Positions 42,201 to 44,667 of a stretch of DNA of 64,000 bases are shown piece by piece. Source of the DNA: CAZCVI01 sp964502145 (GTDB taxonomy: Bacteria > Acidobacteriota > Aminicenantia > UBA2199). The first letter of the stretch is position 1; the number at the start of each line of letters is the position of its first letter. The stretch covers positions 124,001 to 188,000 of the forward strand of contig CAZCVI010000006.1 in assembly GCA_964502145.1 (NCBI GenBank), given 5' to 3'. Position numbers and translations under genes: made by a program. Under the pieces are notes generated by a model. That model had not been told where the DNA came from, ran no database searches, and saw nothing but the letters and a program-made list of their open reading frames with translations.

Positions 42201-44666
42201 ATTACTTTCTGGGATTCCGCCCCTGCCGCGTTGCAGCAGATCGTGCCCTTCTTTCATGAGACCGTTGCTTATTCCCAACCCAGCCGTTTGCGTCTTGTCT
42301 TTTTAAGTGGCGACTGGATTCCTGTCACCATGCCCGATCTCTTGCGTGACACCTTCGCCGGTGTGCAAGTCATCAGCCTCGGGGGTGCCACCGAGGCCAC
42401 CATCTGGTCCAATTATTACCCCATCGGCGAAGTAGACCCTTCCTGGCCCAGCATTCCTTACGGCAAACCCATTCAAAACGCCGCGTATTATATCCTTGAT
42501 CCCCATTTACAATTATGTCCGCTCCGTGTTCCCGGTGACCTTTATATAGGCGGACAGTGTCTTGCCCGCGAATATATCCATGATCCAGAATTCAGCGCCA
42601 GCAAATTTTTCCCCAACCCCTATGTTCCCGGTGAAACCATCTATCGTACCGGTGACATGGCCCGTTGGTTTGAAGACGGCAACATGCAGTTCCTCGGTCG
42701 CAAGGATCACCAGGTAAAAATCCGTGGTTATCGCGTCGAGCTGGGTGAGATTGAAAGTATTTTATTAAATCATCCCGCTATTGCCGACGGTGTCGTGTTG
42801 GATCGTCGCGATGAAAGCGGTTCCACTTACCTGTGCGCCTATGTCGTGCCCAAACCCGCTACAAACACCCCCACCAAGGACGCATTAAAAACATACTTGG
42901 CCAACGAATTACCCGAATACATGATCCCCGCTCTATTTATCACCATTCCACAAATCCCCATGACTCCCAATGGCAAATTGGATCGCAAAGCCCTACCCGA
43001 ACCTGAATTCCATTCCGATCTCACCCTCTATACCCCGCCCCATAATGCCATTGAAAAGCATCTTCAAGAGATATGGTCCATCTTGTTAGGGATTCCTGCG
43101 GAGAAAATCAGCACCCAGGATAATTTCTTCGATTTAGGTGGTCATTCCCTCAAAGCCACCACCATGGTCGCCAAGATACACAAGCTCTTGCATGTTAAAA
43201 TCCAATTGGCTCAGGTATTCAAAAATCAAACCATAAGCGAATTGGCACAATGGATATCTCTAGCCACACGGGAAAAATATCTTACCATTGAACCTGCCGA
43301 AACCAAGGAATATTACCCGCTTTCCTATCACCAAAAACGACTTTGGTTTATCCAGCAATTAACCCCACGTAGTTCTGCCTTTAACATGCCCGGTATCGTC
43401 ATGTTAAATCAGGCCGTTGACCCTAAAGAGATCCAGCATATACTCCAACAACTCATCACTCGCCATGACAGTTTCAGAACCCGTTTTATTTTGGTAAACG
43501 ATCAACCCGCCCAGATCGTGCAACCCCAAGCTTCCCTGCCATTAAACGTGATCGACCTATCCCACCTGCCAACCGGGGAAAAAGAGCACCAACTCAATAC
43601 CATCTATCACCAGGAAGTGACCACACCTTTTAATCTGGCCGAAATTCCCCTGTTTCGCGTGCAACTGGTAAAACTGGCTGAATCCCACTATTGTTTTATA
43701 TTTAATATGCATCATATCATCAGTGATGGTTGGTCCATGGAACTACTGAAAAAAGAGTTCCTTCTGTTCCAAACCCAAAACCGAGCGGGCAAAGCCCTTG
43801 AACTGCACCCCCTACACATCCAATACAAAGATTTTGCCGTATGGGTGAACCAGCAGATCGCCACCCGCGAAATCAAAGAAAAAACCCATGCCTTTTGGAA
43901 GAAAAGACTGGCCAATGGCGTTCCTACTCTGCACTTGCGAAAGGATCACAGTCCCACCGGCCAAGAACGAAAAGGAGCCATGTTTGTCTCCCGCTTGGCA
44001 AACCCACCCACCCAAAAACTTAAACAAATCGCCCGTGATGCCAATACCACCCTCTTTGTGCTTTTGTTTTCCCTCTATATTTTGTTGTTGCATCGCTTTT
44101 CCGATCAAGAGGAGATTTCCTGCTCAATCGTCAGTGCGGGTCGGGAACATGAGGCCCTATTATCTGTCATCGGTTTTTTTGTCAGTACCGAGTTGTTTAC
44201 CATCCGGGTCATTCCTACCGAACCCTTTCAACAATTCCTCGCTCGTGTTAATGAAGAGGTGCTGGCTATCTTAGCCCATCAGGGATATCCCCTTGAACTG
44301 GTTTTTGAAGAATTAAACATGAAGTACCCCGACTTGCCCGTGTGTTTTAATATGATGAACTTCGGCGACAGTCAAAACGAAGCGGCGCAAAACGAACGCG
44401 ATCCAGAACCCCAGGTCCCAGTGACCCAGGAAGTTAAATTTGACCTGGAACCCTATGTCATCGAGCAAAAAAATAGTATTGAAATCCGCTGGTCATATAA
44501 AGCTGAACTCTTTCAATCCGCCACCATAGAATTTATGGTTTCCAAGTTCCACCAACTGGTGGATTTTTTCACTGCGGCCCCGGATAAGAGTTACCACGAT
44601 TACCGCGACCATCAACCTGCCCATACCTTTGCCCGCCGTATAATCAAAGACCAAGAGGAGAGATAA
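13170..44666 (+). CDS. Giant NRPS, eight modules plus a terminal C domain
   Basis: 10,498-aa NRPS that would build most of a 13-residue peptide. Carrier attachment serines are at 1639, 3242, 4294, 5332, 6357, 7860, 8892 and 9993. All nine C domains keep HHxxxDG, and one epimerase follows carrier 5. Modules 1 and 2 each carry a radical SAM/B12-like unit. The protein ends in a C domain whose partner A domain opens the next protein. The first C domain has TPTQEGMLFH, the form usual in domains accepting D-residues, and no loading module precedes it. It may therefore accept an acyl group or a product from another protein. The start is the ATG at 13170; an in-frame TAA lies four codons upstream. 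AGAGGT lies about 14 bases before it, farther than usual. The coding strand is richer in C relative to G from about module 3 onward. Confidence 0.97.
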   Translation: MKQLERKNIADILMLTPTQEGMLFHYQKEPESSQYYEQLNLEITGQIDFELFKKAWQTVVNTNEMLRTVFRWEKLEKPTQVILKEYPPKITLYDLSMENPATKHTLLQEIKDKERHNRFDLQEVPFRIVLCKLTEKNNEMLICNHHILYDGWSNGILLKEFFGVYHELSLGKKPILPRKTEFKEFIHWLQHQEIEKQAQFWQEYLAGSDRAAELPIKKWQTGTLKGVATHSLVLHRDMKEQLETEVKNNRVTLAAVFYTAWGILLQKYSGNEDVSFGTTVSGRPAQIKGIENMVGLCINTIPLRVQTVGEEKLGAVVAKIDKELRAREAFENSALVDIRKWSGLESWESLFDTIVVLNNYPLDNGLLPEASRLRIGSYTMSEMTHYDLTVGIMLENDITIHFLFKQECFEKEAITSLAEHFERLIHHIIDNATQNVGQIEIISQAEKHRILYEFNTTTGEYGDYKSIYGMFNEQVEKTRDQIALVSFAHHFLTYHGLKERADNLGSVLQQKGVGPNTIVGLMVERSVEMMVGIWGIIKAGGAYLPIDPDYPPERVRFMLEDSQTPFLVTGARFTGASVFHGEVIDIEQSCAFRDKKETAIGEDQLDLLYMIYTSGSTGKPKGVMVPKRGFVNLHQWYIDEFAINQDDNNLLIAPISFDLSQKNLFSPFLTGGRLTLSAPGIPDYGELTQLIEQEQVTMINCAPSVFYPLIELSDQNDFSALVSLRVIVLGGEPIRLEKLQRWVMSEAYFCEIINTYGPTECTDIATFFRIPNDTVLHPTIIPIGKPIPHVCVYILDKTQQVVPIGIPGELYIGGIGLSKGYYNNDSLTKAKFIATPHLPEKKVYCTGDLTRWLGDGNIEFLGRIDQQVKIRGFRIELGEIESVLVRHEAIKEAVVYARQSETGENYLCAYVVLHDGHPVAVSVWRAYLAQQLPDYMIPAYFMPMGRIPLTPSGKIDYRHLPVPKTYDTNKRLTAAEKQQLLAESGASLFLTMEKALRFLPDTLLHGLEVPSVVPQVTAKRPQITDFDSLPHPNRTLIDYRKYHRNIGMAPAKYTVNIQATRGCPYLCAYCHKIWPKTHVMRSAENIFAELSACYQAGVKRFVFIDDVFNLNKKNSARLFETIIQHYDDVQLFFPNGLRGDILTPDFIDLMIAAGTINIDLALETASPRLQKLINKQLNLDKFIANVHYITKKYPQVVLEMEMMIGFPTETEAEALQTLELLKSFKWVHFPNVNILKIYPNTDMAQLAMAHGVSRRLIEASTNLAFHELPETLPFAKDFVREYQARFANEYFLAKERLLHVLKQQAKSFTAEELVQKYDSYLPVDIRSFDDILTCAEITPEELGPMQFISGERMAAPDFNEKIKVFFPSQPSLVNAFKVLLLDLSQSFRSESCHTLYDLGSEPLGLMALASYLQQQLGEQVEVKVLKSRIDFDTFAQLQEQVLLFKPHLIGLRTLTLYKDFFHRTVSLIKQWGIDAPIIAGGPYATSDYKQMLQDQLIAVAVLGEGELTFLHLVKEMMVFNNNWPTDEILATIPGLAYIRQAEKVWLLAQQCEILNLEQITPEIFSALLLDGSSATDILTYMTGDPNGAFPRLPGIGKSETSLTKHTDMEAALVKIWAAVLEKEGSLDIDDNFFHLGGHSLKATSLVSRIHKTLNVKIPLSEIFKRPTIRGLAEYLGNAEGVRFQGIAAVEEKEYYGVSSAQKRLYILSLMEANSLNYNMHDVFHLEGELDLARLEKSLTQLIARHECLRTSFLFIHDVPVQKIALASAVDFAIEYYDLCALNLVDNDPMKHSAVEQLNRAFLRSFDLSKAPLFRVGVIKIAGNRHILMAGMHHIISDGISVNIFINDFSALYHGQYLPPMRIQYKDYSQWQTQNKERGDNKKQREYWLAEFAGEIPGLPLPYDFPRPVVQSFAGEKYYFTLPTPLYMALKNRLQKEDVTLFMFLIASYYVLLWRLSGATEIVVGTPTAGRRHADLEAIMGMFVNTLALRTNLEKERYFNAFLQHVKQKTLAAFENQDYQFDDLVEELLPNRDLGRNPLFDMMFILQNMNTAGIKIAGLKITPLPFETFIAPFDLYLMAEEQQETLCFTVGYCTKLFKADTMHRFFGYYQQILATVVTFPEVALADIDMLSSAEKEQVLFAFNHTEKPYRQDLTIQHWFEQQVERTPDALAVLGEGSLRYGALNNKANQLAFLLRQKGVQPDTIVAVLMSRSVDMIVAILAILKAGGAYLPINPEYPEERVLAILADSGSVFLLTDKNTALPFSVSRLSGVTGAVLLPVVTSKRQQIADFDGLPHPDRTLVDYRKYHHYIGIAPAKYTVNIQATRGCPYQCAYCHKIWPKTHVMRSAENIFSEINACYQAGVKRFVFIDDVFNLNKKNSSRLFETIIAHYSDVQLFFPNGLRGDILTPDFIDLMIAAGTVNIDLALETASPRLQKLINKQLNLEKFAENVHYITTKYPHVVLEMEMMIGFPTETEAEAMLTLELLKSFKWVHFPNLNILKIYPNTDMAKLAMANGVSRQLIESSTNLAFHELPETLPFAKDFVREYQARFTIEYFFSKERLLHVLKQQVKSFTADELVQKYDSYLPVDIKSFADILQFADITSAELGPIHFIPEAQMAAPDFNEKIKTFYPSLPSVTGAFRVLLLDLSQSFRSESGHTLYDVGAEPLGLMYLATYLKQQLGPNVAVKVLKSRIDFDSDAELQEQVILFNPQLIGLRTLSMYKDFFHRTVALLKQWGITAPIIAGGPYATSDYKQMLDDHLIALAVLGEGEITTLQLVQAMMAQQNTWPDDTILETIPGLAYIRQSDKVQTRLAQREIFWVDTILATMAHDPAINPVHVNRPEDLLYLISTSGSTGKPKSVMVEHHTLVNLMEFQFQQTHISFSSVLQFAAIGFDVSIQEIFSALLSGGTLFLPDNEMKSDVPRLLQFIQQHQIRVLFLPPAFLNFVFSDPEYIASFPDCVLHIIAAGEQLVVNEALQKFLKERGVYLHNHYGPSESHVVTTLTIDPTGEIPYLPGIGAPIANTRIYILDKHDHVLPIGVSGELMIGGVPVGRGYLSNVALTAEKFVVNPFVPGDRLYRTGDMARWLNDGNIQFLGRLDFQIKIRGFRIEPGEIENQLKKHPDIQDAIVLALADKKDELFLVAYYVLFPNRPVPLLQAFLANLLPDYMVPAHFISLPSFPMTPSGKVNRRALPAPENNAGTEYVAPRNTIEKKLADIWGTVLGKDLVQELVGIDDNFFQMGGHSLKATALTARLAKEFHVKMPLVEIFKKPTIRALAESLGDHVKEAFQCIEPIESKEYYPLTSAQRRLYFLYQLESVSFAYNMPAIMQFNGQLDKNRVEKTLKNLIQRHESLRTSFVMIGEETVQRIHPEFEFAIADYTPLDNASLSPAHIITEFVRPFDLSQPPLLRVGLVKQAEAQFLLVVDLHHIIADGTSIGIIIKEFMALYSGAELPVLPIQYKDFAAWQNDKKNRDLLVTQEKYWLAQFAEDIPVLNLRGDYSRPLVQSFAGDRLTFALTLAQTRALKALALDQDVTLYMVLLAICTIWLAKLTGDEDIIIGTPIAARRHEQLQSIVGMFVNTLPLRNYPVATKNVADFLKEIKSRTVDSFQNQDYPFEDLVDRVFIKRETSRNPLFDVMFAFQNMEISEITIPGLQVTPLAHENKTAKFDLNLDGREKDEQLVFELEYCTKLFTADTVRAFSRYLKNIITAVLANPKQKIAAIQILNPAEKEQILAISNGVNEPLNLHETIHAWFEKIALENKDKTALVFGNAFLTYQQLHHSTSCLAKLLRSYGVGKDHIVGLMVERSFELVIGMLAIMKAGGAYLPIDPKLPPQRKQFMLTDSHMSVLLTNFEIDPDTATYIGNIPKLDIRDESIYRSYNESTTGCADFLPNLNTGSDLVYVIFTSGSTGKPKGVMVEHTNMVNLILFHHKYTNIDCTKVLQFSTISFDASIHEITSALLAAGQLYLIPEETRNNIPELFLFIAKNKLKTVFLPMTFLRAIFNQEEYVHTFPRSITHIQTAGEQVVIESPFMNYLKTNGIYLHNHYGPSETHVITTLTINPWEDIPEFPTIGKPIMNTTIYIVDKANFIQPIGLAGELVVGGLQVGRGYLGREDETRKKFVDHVFPTPGFFYRTGDLARWLPDGNIEFFGRLDHQVKIRGIRVEPGEIESHLKRISFVKDAVVVVKQETQGDNYLCAYVVLDSVDHVSKLAGMLAVTLPLYMVPAYFVPLERIPQTPSGKVDRQSLPEPKSGTGEDYTAPRNRIENLLVTIWSETLGIAVEKISRDASFFQLGGHSLKAIILISKIHKEFNANIPLMEIFKKPTIRGLAELISSTVKEKFVAVEPVETKEYYPLSSAQQRLYFLYRLEPLSVAYNMPAVMEFMGSVDKNRVAKTFKELIQRHESLRTSFTMIGEAPVQRIHPELELTIEDFSHTQPMLKEFVRPFDLSQAPLLRVRLVLPDTEKFWLLVDMHHIISDGISIDVLLQNFALLYAGQPLPALRLQYKDYAAWQNREKESETLRKQSAYWQAEFTGEIPILELPTDYARPALLSYDGSCVNFNLNRETTAKLKVLATETGTTLFMLLLSLYTIFLAKISNQEDIIVGTPIAGRRHADLEHIIGMFVNTLVLRNYPAGQKPFSDFLNEVRERTLKAFENEDYPYEDLVAKLSLMRDASRNPLFDTMFMFQNTNTSANEIPDIKLLPYPQEIKAAKFDLSFTAFEIEEQFEFIIEYSTTLFNSDTIQRFSTYFTTIVSAIMEDKNAPLSSIQIISSQERKQILYDFNTTAVPYPANKTIHQLFLDQSQRTPDHIALIVETNGSCSFTYAELNKKSTQLAQVLIEKGVVPDTIVAIMVNPSIEMIIGILGILKSGAAYLPIAPDYPEDRKQFILSDSAATILLTPQFIQAATPITPILPVTHVTPIIPTIPITPITPTNLAYIIYTSGSTGNPKGVMVEHRNIFNTLYWRMHDYQFQSHHRAIQLFSFAFDGFLTAFFTPILSGVSVVLVNSAEIKDIFRIKEMIVSFGITHLLSVPALYQALLEICTPNQLSSLKVVTLAGDALHSDLVEKSKQILPFIEVINEYGPTECTVLASIYRNVQPAPIISIGKPIANTQIYIIDPHQNVLPIGLPGQLVISGLGLTRGYLNRPELTQDKFSSLSLSSTSCTNIYKTGDLARWLADGNVQYLGRLDDQVKIRGFRIELGEIENQLLTHPQIKEAILMAYTSNRSDKYLCAYIVLKETETEPLDSLLLREYLSLRLPEYMIPAYFVPLDQLPLTPSGKVNRRALPVPEINMQSGVVPPRTIIEIKLLEIWSAILGIAKEKMSIHDNFFALGGHSLKATTLISRIHKELAIKIDLAQVFKNSTIAYLAKIIEKSVATIYQHIETVEKRDYYPLSSAQRRLYFLQIMDPTSTAYNMPQVMKLQGQMQREKLAHTFDQLVQRHESFRTSFLLKDSQPVQIIHDTCEFKIDSSFADVNSFIRPFELSQSPLLRVSLVEISQAQFLLIVDMHHIISDGTSIAILAKEFMALYEDQELSPLKLHYKDFALWETQHHQEIAQQELFWLNEFAEEVPLLELPVDYVRPPVKEFVGSTLSFTLDTPTTQSLNTFALQQGVTLYMVLLAVYNIFLAKICNQEVIIVGAPTAGRAHADLEHVIGMFINTLVLKNHPAPETPFHLFLNAVKEKTIHVFANQDYPYDELVEKIIKNRETSRNPLFDTMFVLQNQEIPTIENPTLKLEPYPYQSLTSKFDLTLICMEINHTISCTLEYSTRLFKAETIQNFSHYFQRIISAILQAPEQKISALEIISPAEKHQILCDFNNTDANYPKDKTIPQLFTEQSARTPDHIALIGQKNSGCQLTYSQLNLKSTQLAQILIEKGVVPDTIVAIMVNPTIEMIIGILGILKSGAAYLPIAPDYPEDRKQFILSDSAARILLTQQFIQAATPIIPILPVTHVTPIPPITPTNLAYIIYTSGSTGTPKGVAVEHSQLVNFIYHMAHQYQNITSDDHCLSLTNIMFDVSLWEFFLPLSFGARLVIMSDQKKFDIFALAHTILKEQITLIYLPPALLKPMHDQLKNHSGRLPLKKMLVGVEPIVDNILESYVRLVPGIIIINGYGPTETTICASSYHYTSHPPTGEIVPIGSPLANNRIILLDSTHHLVPPGIAGEICISGAGVARGYLNNPQLTMEKFSPSPYFNQQPMYHTGDIARLLPDGNLRFIGRRDFQLKIRGYRIELGDIENQLLKHPQITHAVVLAKAEQNGDKNLVAYFVSKRDVSHIEWHDYLLKILPDYMIPALFIRLETMPLTPSGKINRHALPEPEFKPISNHFLPPRNDIEKRLIEVWESVLGKTNLSITDNFFHIGGDSIKSIQILSRMNRAGYKVEMKDIFSYPVITELAPHVKKLQRVPNQATITGSIPLTPIQKSFFAAPTTDCHHFNQAVMFYSPTRFHKETMQNVFHKIQEFHDALRMTYQIDSLSHEVQQINLGLDYPLSFEEYDFTHLINNSEALHEKINTMQCSINLEKGPLMKLGLFHLTDGDRLLIVIHHLVIDGISWRILFEDIQTLYTQITNGQTPVLPQKTDSFKLWSEQLQSYAHSKALLQEKSYWTQLDNQIVPSIKKDFDIVGNAIKESHNISFKLAETETELLLNKVNQCYTTEINDILLTALGLAIKKTFGTSRVLIALEGHGRESISGDIDISRTVGWFTTVYPVLLDVSYADQTGRQIKEIKETLRNIPNKGIGYGLLKYLTATPPAPTFQAKPQLVFNYLGQMDTDVNHLTLFQIAKESTGNPIDLNYQREYELEINGLISNNQLAITMSYNKNHFKTETISTFSQHFHTELQHIIAFCVTQDTIEPTPSDFTYTQLTIESLQQVLEIFPAVEDIYTLSPMQEGMVFHALLDQSSHSYFEQTAFRLEGHLDIPMVEKSLNELVKRHDILRTAFIHNYSPRPLQVVLKDRPIAFYYQDICFIPNLQEKENFIREFKQKDKKTSFDLSQDPLVRASILQLDPTTYEFIWSFHHVLMDGWCIGIINSEFFQIYSAFTQNKPYQLPPVKPYRTYIQWLEKQDQDLSAQYWDHYLDSFEEPTHILKTQPKNLQPQPGYLNKKVSFQLDPQQTQQLNKFAARCNVTLNTLAQTLWGILLGKYTSTEDVVFGAVVSGRPFELEGVESMVGLFINAIPIRIRFQQQMTFHTLIQIMQAELLSNETYSYYPLADIQSRTPLKQKLIDHLYVFENFPIAQQIEGDEYSFTVTHVDVFEQTNYNFNLALSETTQLNITFQYNGLVVNTDYVNQVARHFALAFAQVLQNEELAIADITLLSPEEKHRLLVEFNHTTTLYPTTKTIHQMFEEQSQRTPDVIALFGHKNGVCQLTYHALNIKSTQLAHILIEKGVVPDTIVAIMANRTIEMIIGILGILKAGAAYLPIDPDYPEDRKQFILSDSATSLLLTQQFIQEAIPITPILPRIPIPPITPTTLAYIIYTSGSTGTPKGVMVEHRNIFNTIYWRMLEYQYRINDRSLQLFSISFDVFLTSFFTPIVSGASVFLASKEEIKDVTRIKDIIATIGITHFIYVPSLYQALLETSAAKELSSLKIVTLGGESFQADLIEKSKQLYPLLELINEYGPTECTVLSTIYRNIQPTSIISIGKPIANTRIYIMDSQDNLLPIGLAGQLVISGHGLARGYMNRPELTRDKFSTLSTSSTTIYKTGDLARWFTDGNLEFLGRLDDQVKIRGFRIELGEIQNHLLTHPQIKEAILIARESNSSDKSLCAYIVLKAEEKDPVDSLQLRQYLSDRLPDYMIPAYFVPLDHMPLTPNGKINRKALPKPEVKTVGSYVPPRNKIELKLREIWSAILGIKKETIGMHDNFFDLGGHSLKATTMMVRIHKELATQIVLAQIFKTPTIAGLAQWLASATPSGYTSIEVSEEKEYYPLSSAQKRLFILHQLEPSSTSYNIPQIMKLSGLIQPQRLSHCFTLLIQQHESLRTTFLLKDGIPMQRIHATLPFTLEYTGITPRTNAQIIREFIRPFQLSQAPLCRVQLVQLDTDEALLLIDMHHIIADGLSVGVLIRQFMALYQDQPLPDSRIQYKDYALWESHRRQEIAQQESYWLQQFSESIPVLALPYDYPRPRVKHFDGDVLLFSLDAKTTRALQVLAQQQGTTLFMVLLALYHVLLSRMGHQGTIVVGTPTAGRPHADLEEIVGTFINTLALKNELQPEHTFLQFLSLVRDNTLAAFANQEYQYEELVDRVVQFRDASRNPLFDTMFVLQNQDVQAMDIPVLKLEPLVYQQTTAKFDLTLICAQEADQISCTLEYSTTLFKAETILRFTHYFTTIISSLLANPAQKIYGFEMISPAEKEQLLFHFNNNTTTPYPTTLTIPQLFSAQAHRTPDNIAIIGTTTRECQLTYAQLNQKSTQLANILITQGVIPDTIVALTSERSIEMIIGILGILKAGGAYLPIDPDYPEDRKQFMLTDSAAHILLTKQFIQESTPIIPILPIIPITPIIPITPANLAYVIYTSGTTGQPKGVLITHTNVVRLFFNERFQFDFNARDIWTLFHSYAFDFSVWEIFGALLYGGRLMIIPRQMTIDTPRFLHTIKKHHVTVLNQTPSAFYNFSNETLLQQSPHLTLRYIIFGGEALNPARLNQWYKSYPHTRLVNMFGITETTVHVTYKEITATEIHSGTSNIGSPIPTLSVYILNSAQQLVPRGAAGELCVGGAGVARGYLNRPQLTHQRFVPNPYKTGDCLYKSGDLARFLENGDMEYLGRIDQQVQLHGFRIELGEIETRVLQHESITDAVVLTIGDENDLSLCAYVVSAIPDTLNIPVLKAHLALYLPEYMIPAYFVPLERIPLTANRKVDKKALPIPQVNLHHYVPPTTPLEEQLTQLWASALKLDQVGITDNYFDIGGDSIKAIRLVSLINTRLKTALGIVDLYTHNTVQELAQKMTLQPVVLDNTDEAHLLSTMAALKESILKTLPSNHNIADIYPMTDIEKGIVFYYLKHIGTGLYHDQFIVPLAFRDFDFQRMEKTLTLLMQKHSILRTSFNIEDFEEHVHLVYQHLPLPVQYHDLSTMNHPQQETFIKESALTDRLTPFNALIPPLWRMTFFRLGKDNLMVMFVFHHAILDGWSTASLVTEVNNLYLKLASEPTFQPEPLSADYKDAVISELLEKQRGHTITYWQEELADYHRLHFSETVKSDVTTQNMISINRDLGSETLEQVRTVAKTHDTSLKNLLFAAYVYVMAILSNEEDIVVGNVSNNRPVTPDGDKILGCFLNTVPVRLTIPQNTSWAEYIHIVEGKMKTLRHYERMPLFEIARVIGEKNKDKNPFFDTLFNFLDFHVLKQVEVSHLHVATATDYTFNIPRSEDTNTLFDFEVNITGGHLLLMPKYRPMVLHLTTVARSCSYFERILQMFIHHPDALLSKNAILPDEEKQQLLYDFNQTATPYASHKTIHQLFEEQVEQSPENVAVIDVDGITEWTYSQLNQRANTLAFHLRQHGQTPGGLVAVMMDRSIYAVLAVMGILKAGGAYVPLEPYLPDERLRKILESLSMQTIITNQAQLQKVTRLAKTLPTLSHILSLDAIEPAEHALFSPPEPINNLPPISCSQDIAYIIFTSGSTGTPKGVVETHRPVINVIEWVNRTFHVSYPDRLLFVASLGFDLSVYDIFGILASGACLRVVAAETIKNPSTLLKIIITEGITFWDSAPAALQQIVPFFHETVAYSQPSRLRLVFLSGDWIPVTMPDLLRDTFAGVQVISLGGATEATIWSNYYPIGEVDPSWPSIPYGKPIQNAAYYILDPHLQLCPLRVPGDLYIGGQCLAREYIHDPEFSASKFFPNPYVPGETIYRTGDMARWFEDGNMQFLGRKDHQVKIRGYRVELGEIESILLNHPAIADGVVLDRRDESGSTYLCAYVVPKPATNTPTKDALKTYLANELPEYMIPALFITIPQIPMTPNGKLDRKALPEPEFHSDLTLYTPPHNAIEKHLQEIWSILLGIPAEKISTQDNFFDLGGHSLKATTMVAKIHKLLHVKIQLAQVFKNQTISELAQWISLATREKYLTIEPAETKEYYPLSYHQKRLWFIQQLTPRSSAFNMPGIVMLNQAVDPKEIQHILQQLITRHDSFRTRFILVNDQPAQIVQPQASLPLNVIDLSHLPTGEKEHQLNTIYHQEVTTPFNLAEIPLFRVQLVKLAESHYCFIFNMHHIISDGWSMELLKKEFLLFQTQNRAGKALELHPLHIQYKDFAVWVNQQIATREIKEKTHAFWKKRLANGVPTLHLRKDHSPTGQERKGAMFVSRLANPPTQKLKQIARDANTTLFVLLFSLYILLLHRFSDQEEISCSIVSAGREHEALLSVIGFFVSTELFTIRVIPTEPFQQFLARVNEEVLAILAHQGYPLELVFEELNMKYPDLPVCFNMMNFGDSQNEAAQNERDPEPQVPVTQEVKFDLEPYVIEQKNSIEIRWSYKAELFQSATIEFMVSKFHQLVDFFTAAPDKSYHDYRDHQPAHTFARRIIKDQEER
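16078..17960 (+). other. Radical SAM / B12-binding-like unit, copy 1, between A-domain remnants
   Basis: The radical SAM cluster motif C-x3-C-x2-C is Cys1063, Cys1067 and Cys1070. A Rossmann-like segment (about 1375-1518) resembles cobalamin-binding domains: PLGLMALASYL, PHLIGLRTLTLY, APIIAGGPYA and VLGEGE. It lies after the radical SAM part, the reverse of the usual order in B12-dependent radical SAM enzymes. Upstream, residues 975-1000 (LLAESGASLFLT) resemble the a2-a3 region of module 2. Downstream, EIFSALLLDG and DPNGAFPRLPGIG resemble EIFSALLSGG and DPTGEIPYLPGIG of the module 2 A domain. This copy therefore appears to sit inside a collapsed second A domain. Confidence 0.75.
18216..23020 (+). 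other. NRPS module 2: C-A(interrupted)-T, proline code
   Basis: C has HHIISDG. The A domain is split by a radical SAM unit between a2 and a3. Its pocket reads D-V-Q-F-I-A-H-V-V, which matches published proline codes. Motif a3 is slightly altered (STSGSTGKPKS). a7 YRTGD, a8 RGFRIEPGEIE and a10 TPSGKVNRRAL are intact. Carrier Ser3242. Confidence 0.85.
19945..21650 (+). other. Radical SAM / B12-binding-like unit, copy 2, inside the A domain
   Basis: A unit of about 565 aa lies between FLLTDKN (after a2) and LLYLISTSGSTG (a3). The cluster cysteines are 2326, 2330 and 2333 (C-P-Y-Q-C-A-Y-C). The B12-like fold starts near residue 2638, with APIIAGGPYA and VLGEGE. It is highly similar in protein to copy 1, while the DNA differs at many synonymous sites. 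That indicates an old duplication with both copies under selection. B12-dependent radical SAM enzymes often methylate unactivated carbons, so C-methylation of the prolyl residue is a hypothesis only. Confidence 0.85.
23021..26170 (+). other. NRPS module 3: C-A-T
   Basis: C has HHIIADG. The A pocket reads D-A-H-F-Q-A-H-V-I. Its HNHYGPSETHV context closely resembles the proline-type A domain of module 2, so a cyclic or related substrate is possible, but the code is unassigned. Carrier Ser4294. It has no TPI repeat in the a2-a3 linker. Confidence 0.85.
26171..29290 (+). other. NRPS module 4: C-A-T, tyrosine-like code
   Basis: C has HHIISDG. The A pocket reads D-G-T-L-T-A-E-V-L, one or two positions from the published Tyr code DGTITAEVAK. 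A nine-unit TPI repeat lies before a3. Carrier Ser5332. Confidence 0.85.
27879..27959 (+). repeat. In-frame 9-bp (TPI) array, module 4 A domain
   Basis: Nine 9-bp units of the type ACTCCCATA encoding TPI, LPV, THV and IPI triplets, between FIQAA and NLAYIIYTSGSTG. It is the longest of the eight complete arrays in the window. Confidence 0.9.
30978..31040 (+). repeat. In-frame 9-bp (TPI) array, module 5 A domain
   Basis: Seven units (TPI, IPI, LPV, THV, TPI, PPI, TPT), sharing the LPV-THV-TPI core with module 4. Confidence 0.9.
32385..33715 (+). other. Epimerization domain of module 5
   Basis: Residues about 6406-6848. It shows the E-domain signatures HHLVIDGISWRIL, EGHGRE, RTVGWFTTVYPV, NKGIGYG and FNYLGQ. 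The active-site His pair and the aspartate are present, so it should be active and give a mixture of L- and D-residue for the following D-selective-type C domain (SPMQEGMVFH). Confidence 0.9.
33716..36860 (+). other. NRPS module 6: C-A-T
   Basis: The C domain starts with LSPMQEGMVFH and has HHVLMDG, as expected after an epimerase. The A pocket reads about D-V-T-I-T-G-E-V-L. It is close in sequence to the Tyr-like A domains of modules 4 and 11, but differs at pocket positions and is not assigned. Carrier Ser7860. Confidence 0.83.
35499..35552 (+). repeat. In-frame 9-bp (TPI) array, module 6 A domain
   Basis: Six units (IPI, TPI, LPR, IPI, PPI, TPT) in the a2-a3 linker. Confidence 0.9.
36861..39960 (+). 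other. NRPS module 7: C-A-T, threonine code
   Basis: C has HHIIADG. The A pocket reads D-F-W-N-I-G-M-V-H, the published threonine code. The carrier is GGDSIKAI (Ser8892), the form usually paired with an epimerase, yet a C domain follows directly. Confidence 0.88.
38586..38648 (+). repeat. In-frame 9-bp (TPI) array, module 7 A domain
   Basis: Seven units (TPI, IPI, LPI, IPI, TPI, IPI, TPA), the most regular of the arrays. Confidence 0.9.
39961..43270 (+). other. NRPS module 8: C-A-T, cysteine-clade A domain
   Basis: The C domain begins IYPMTDIEKGIVFYYL and has HHAILDG, an unusual subtype. The A domain has FDLSVYDIFG, SGDWIP and SLGGATEATIWS, typical of the Cys-like clade. Its pocket D-L-Y-D-F-S-L-I-W is close to, but not the same as, DLYNLSLIWK. 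It has no TPI repeat. Carrier Ser9993. Confidence 0.82.
43271..44666 (+). other. C domain of module 9 at the end of the first protein
   Basis: Residues about 10044-10498 with HHIISDGW. It accepts the A-T part of module 9 located at the start of the next protein, so the module is split at the C/A linker. The tail after the C domain is short and charged, with no docking helix that I can identify. Confidence 0.88.
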
Positions 44667-44667
44667 C

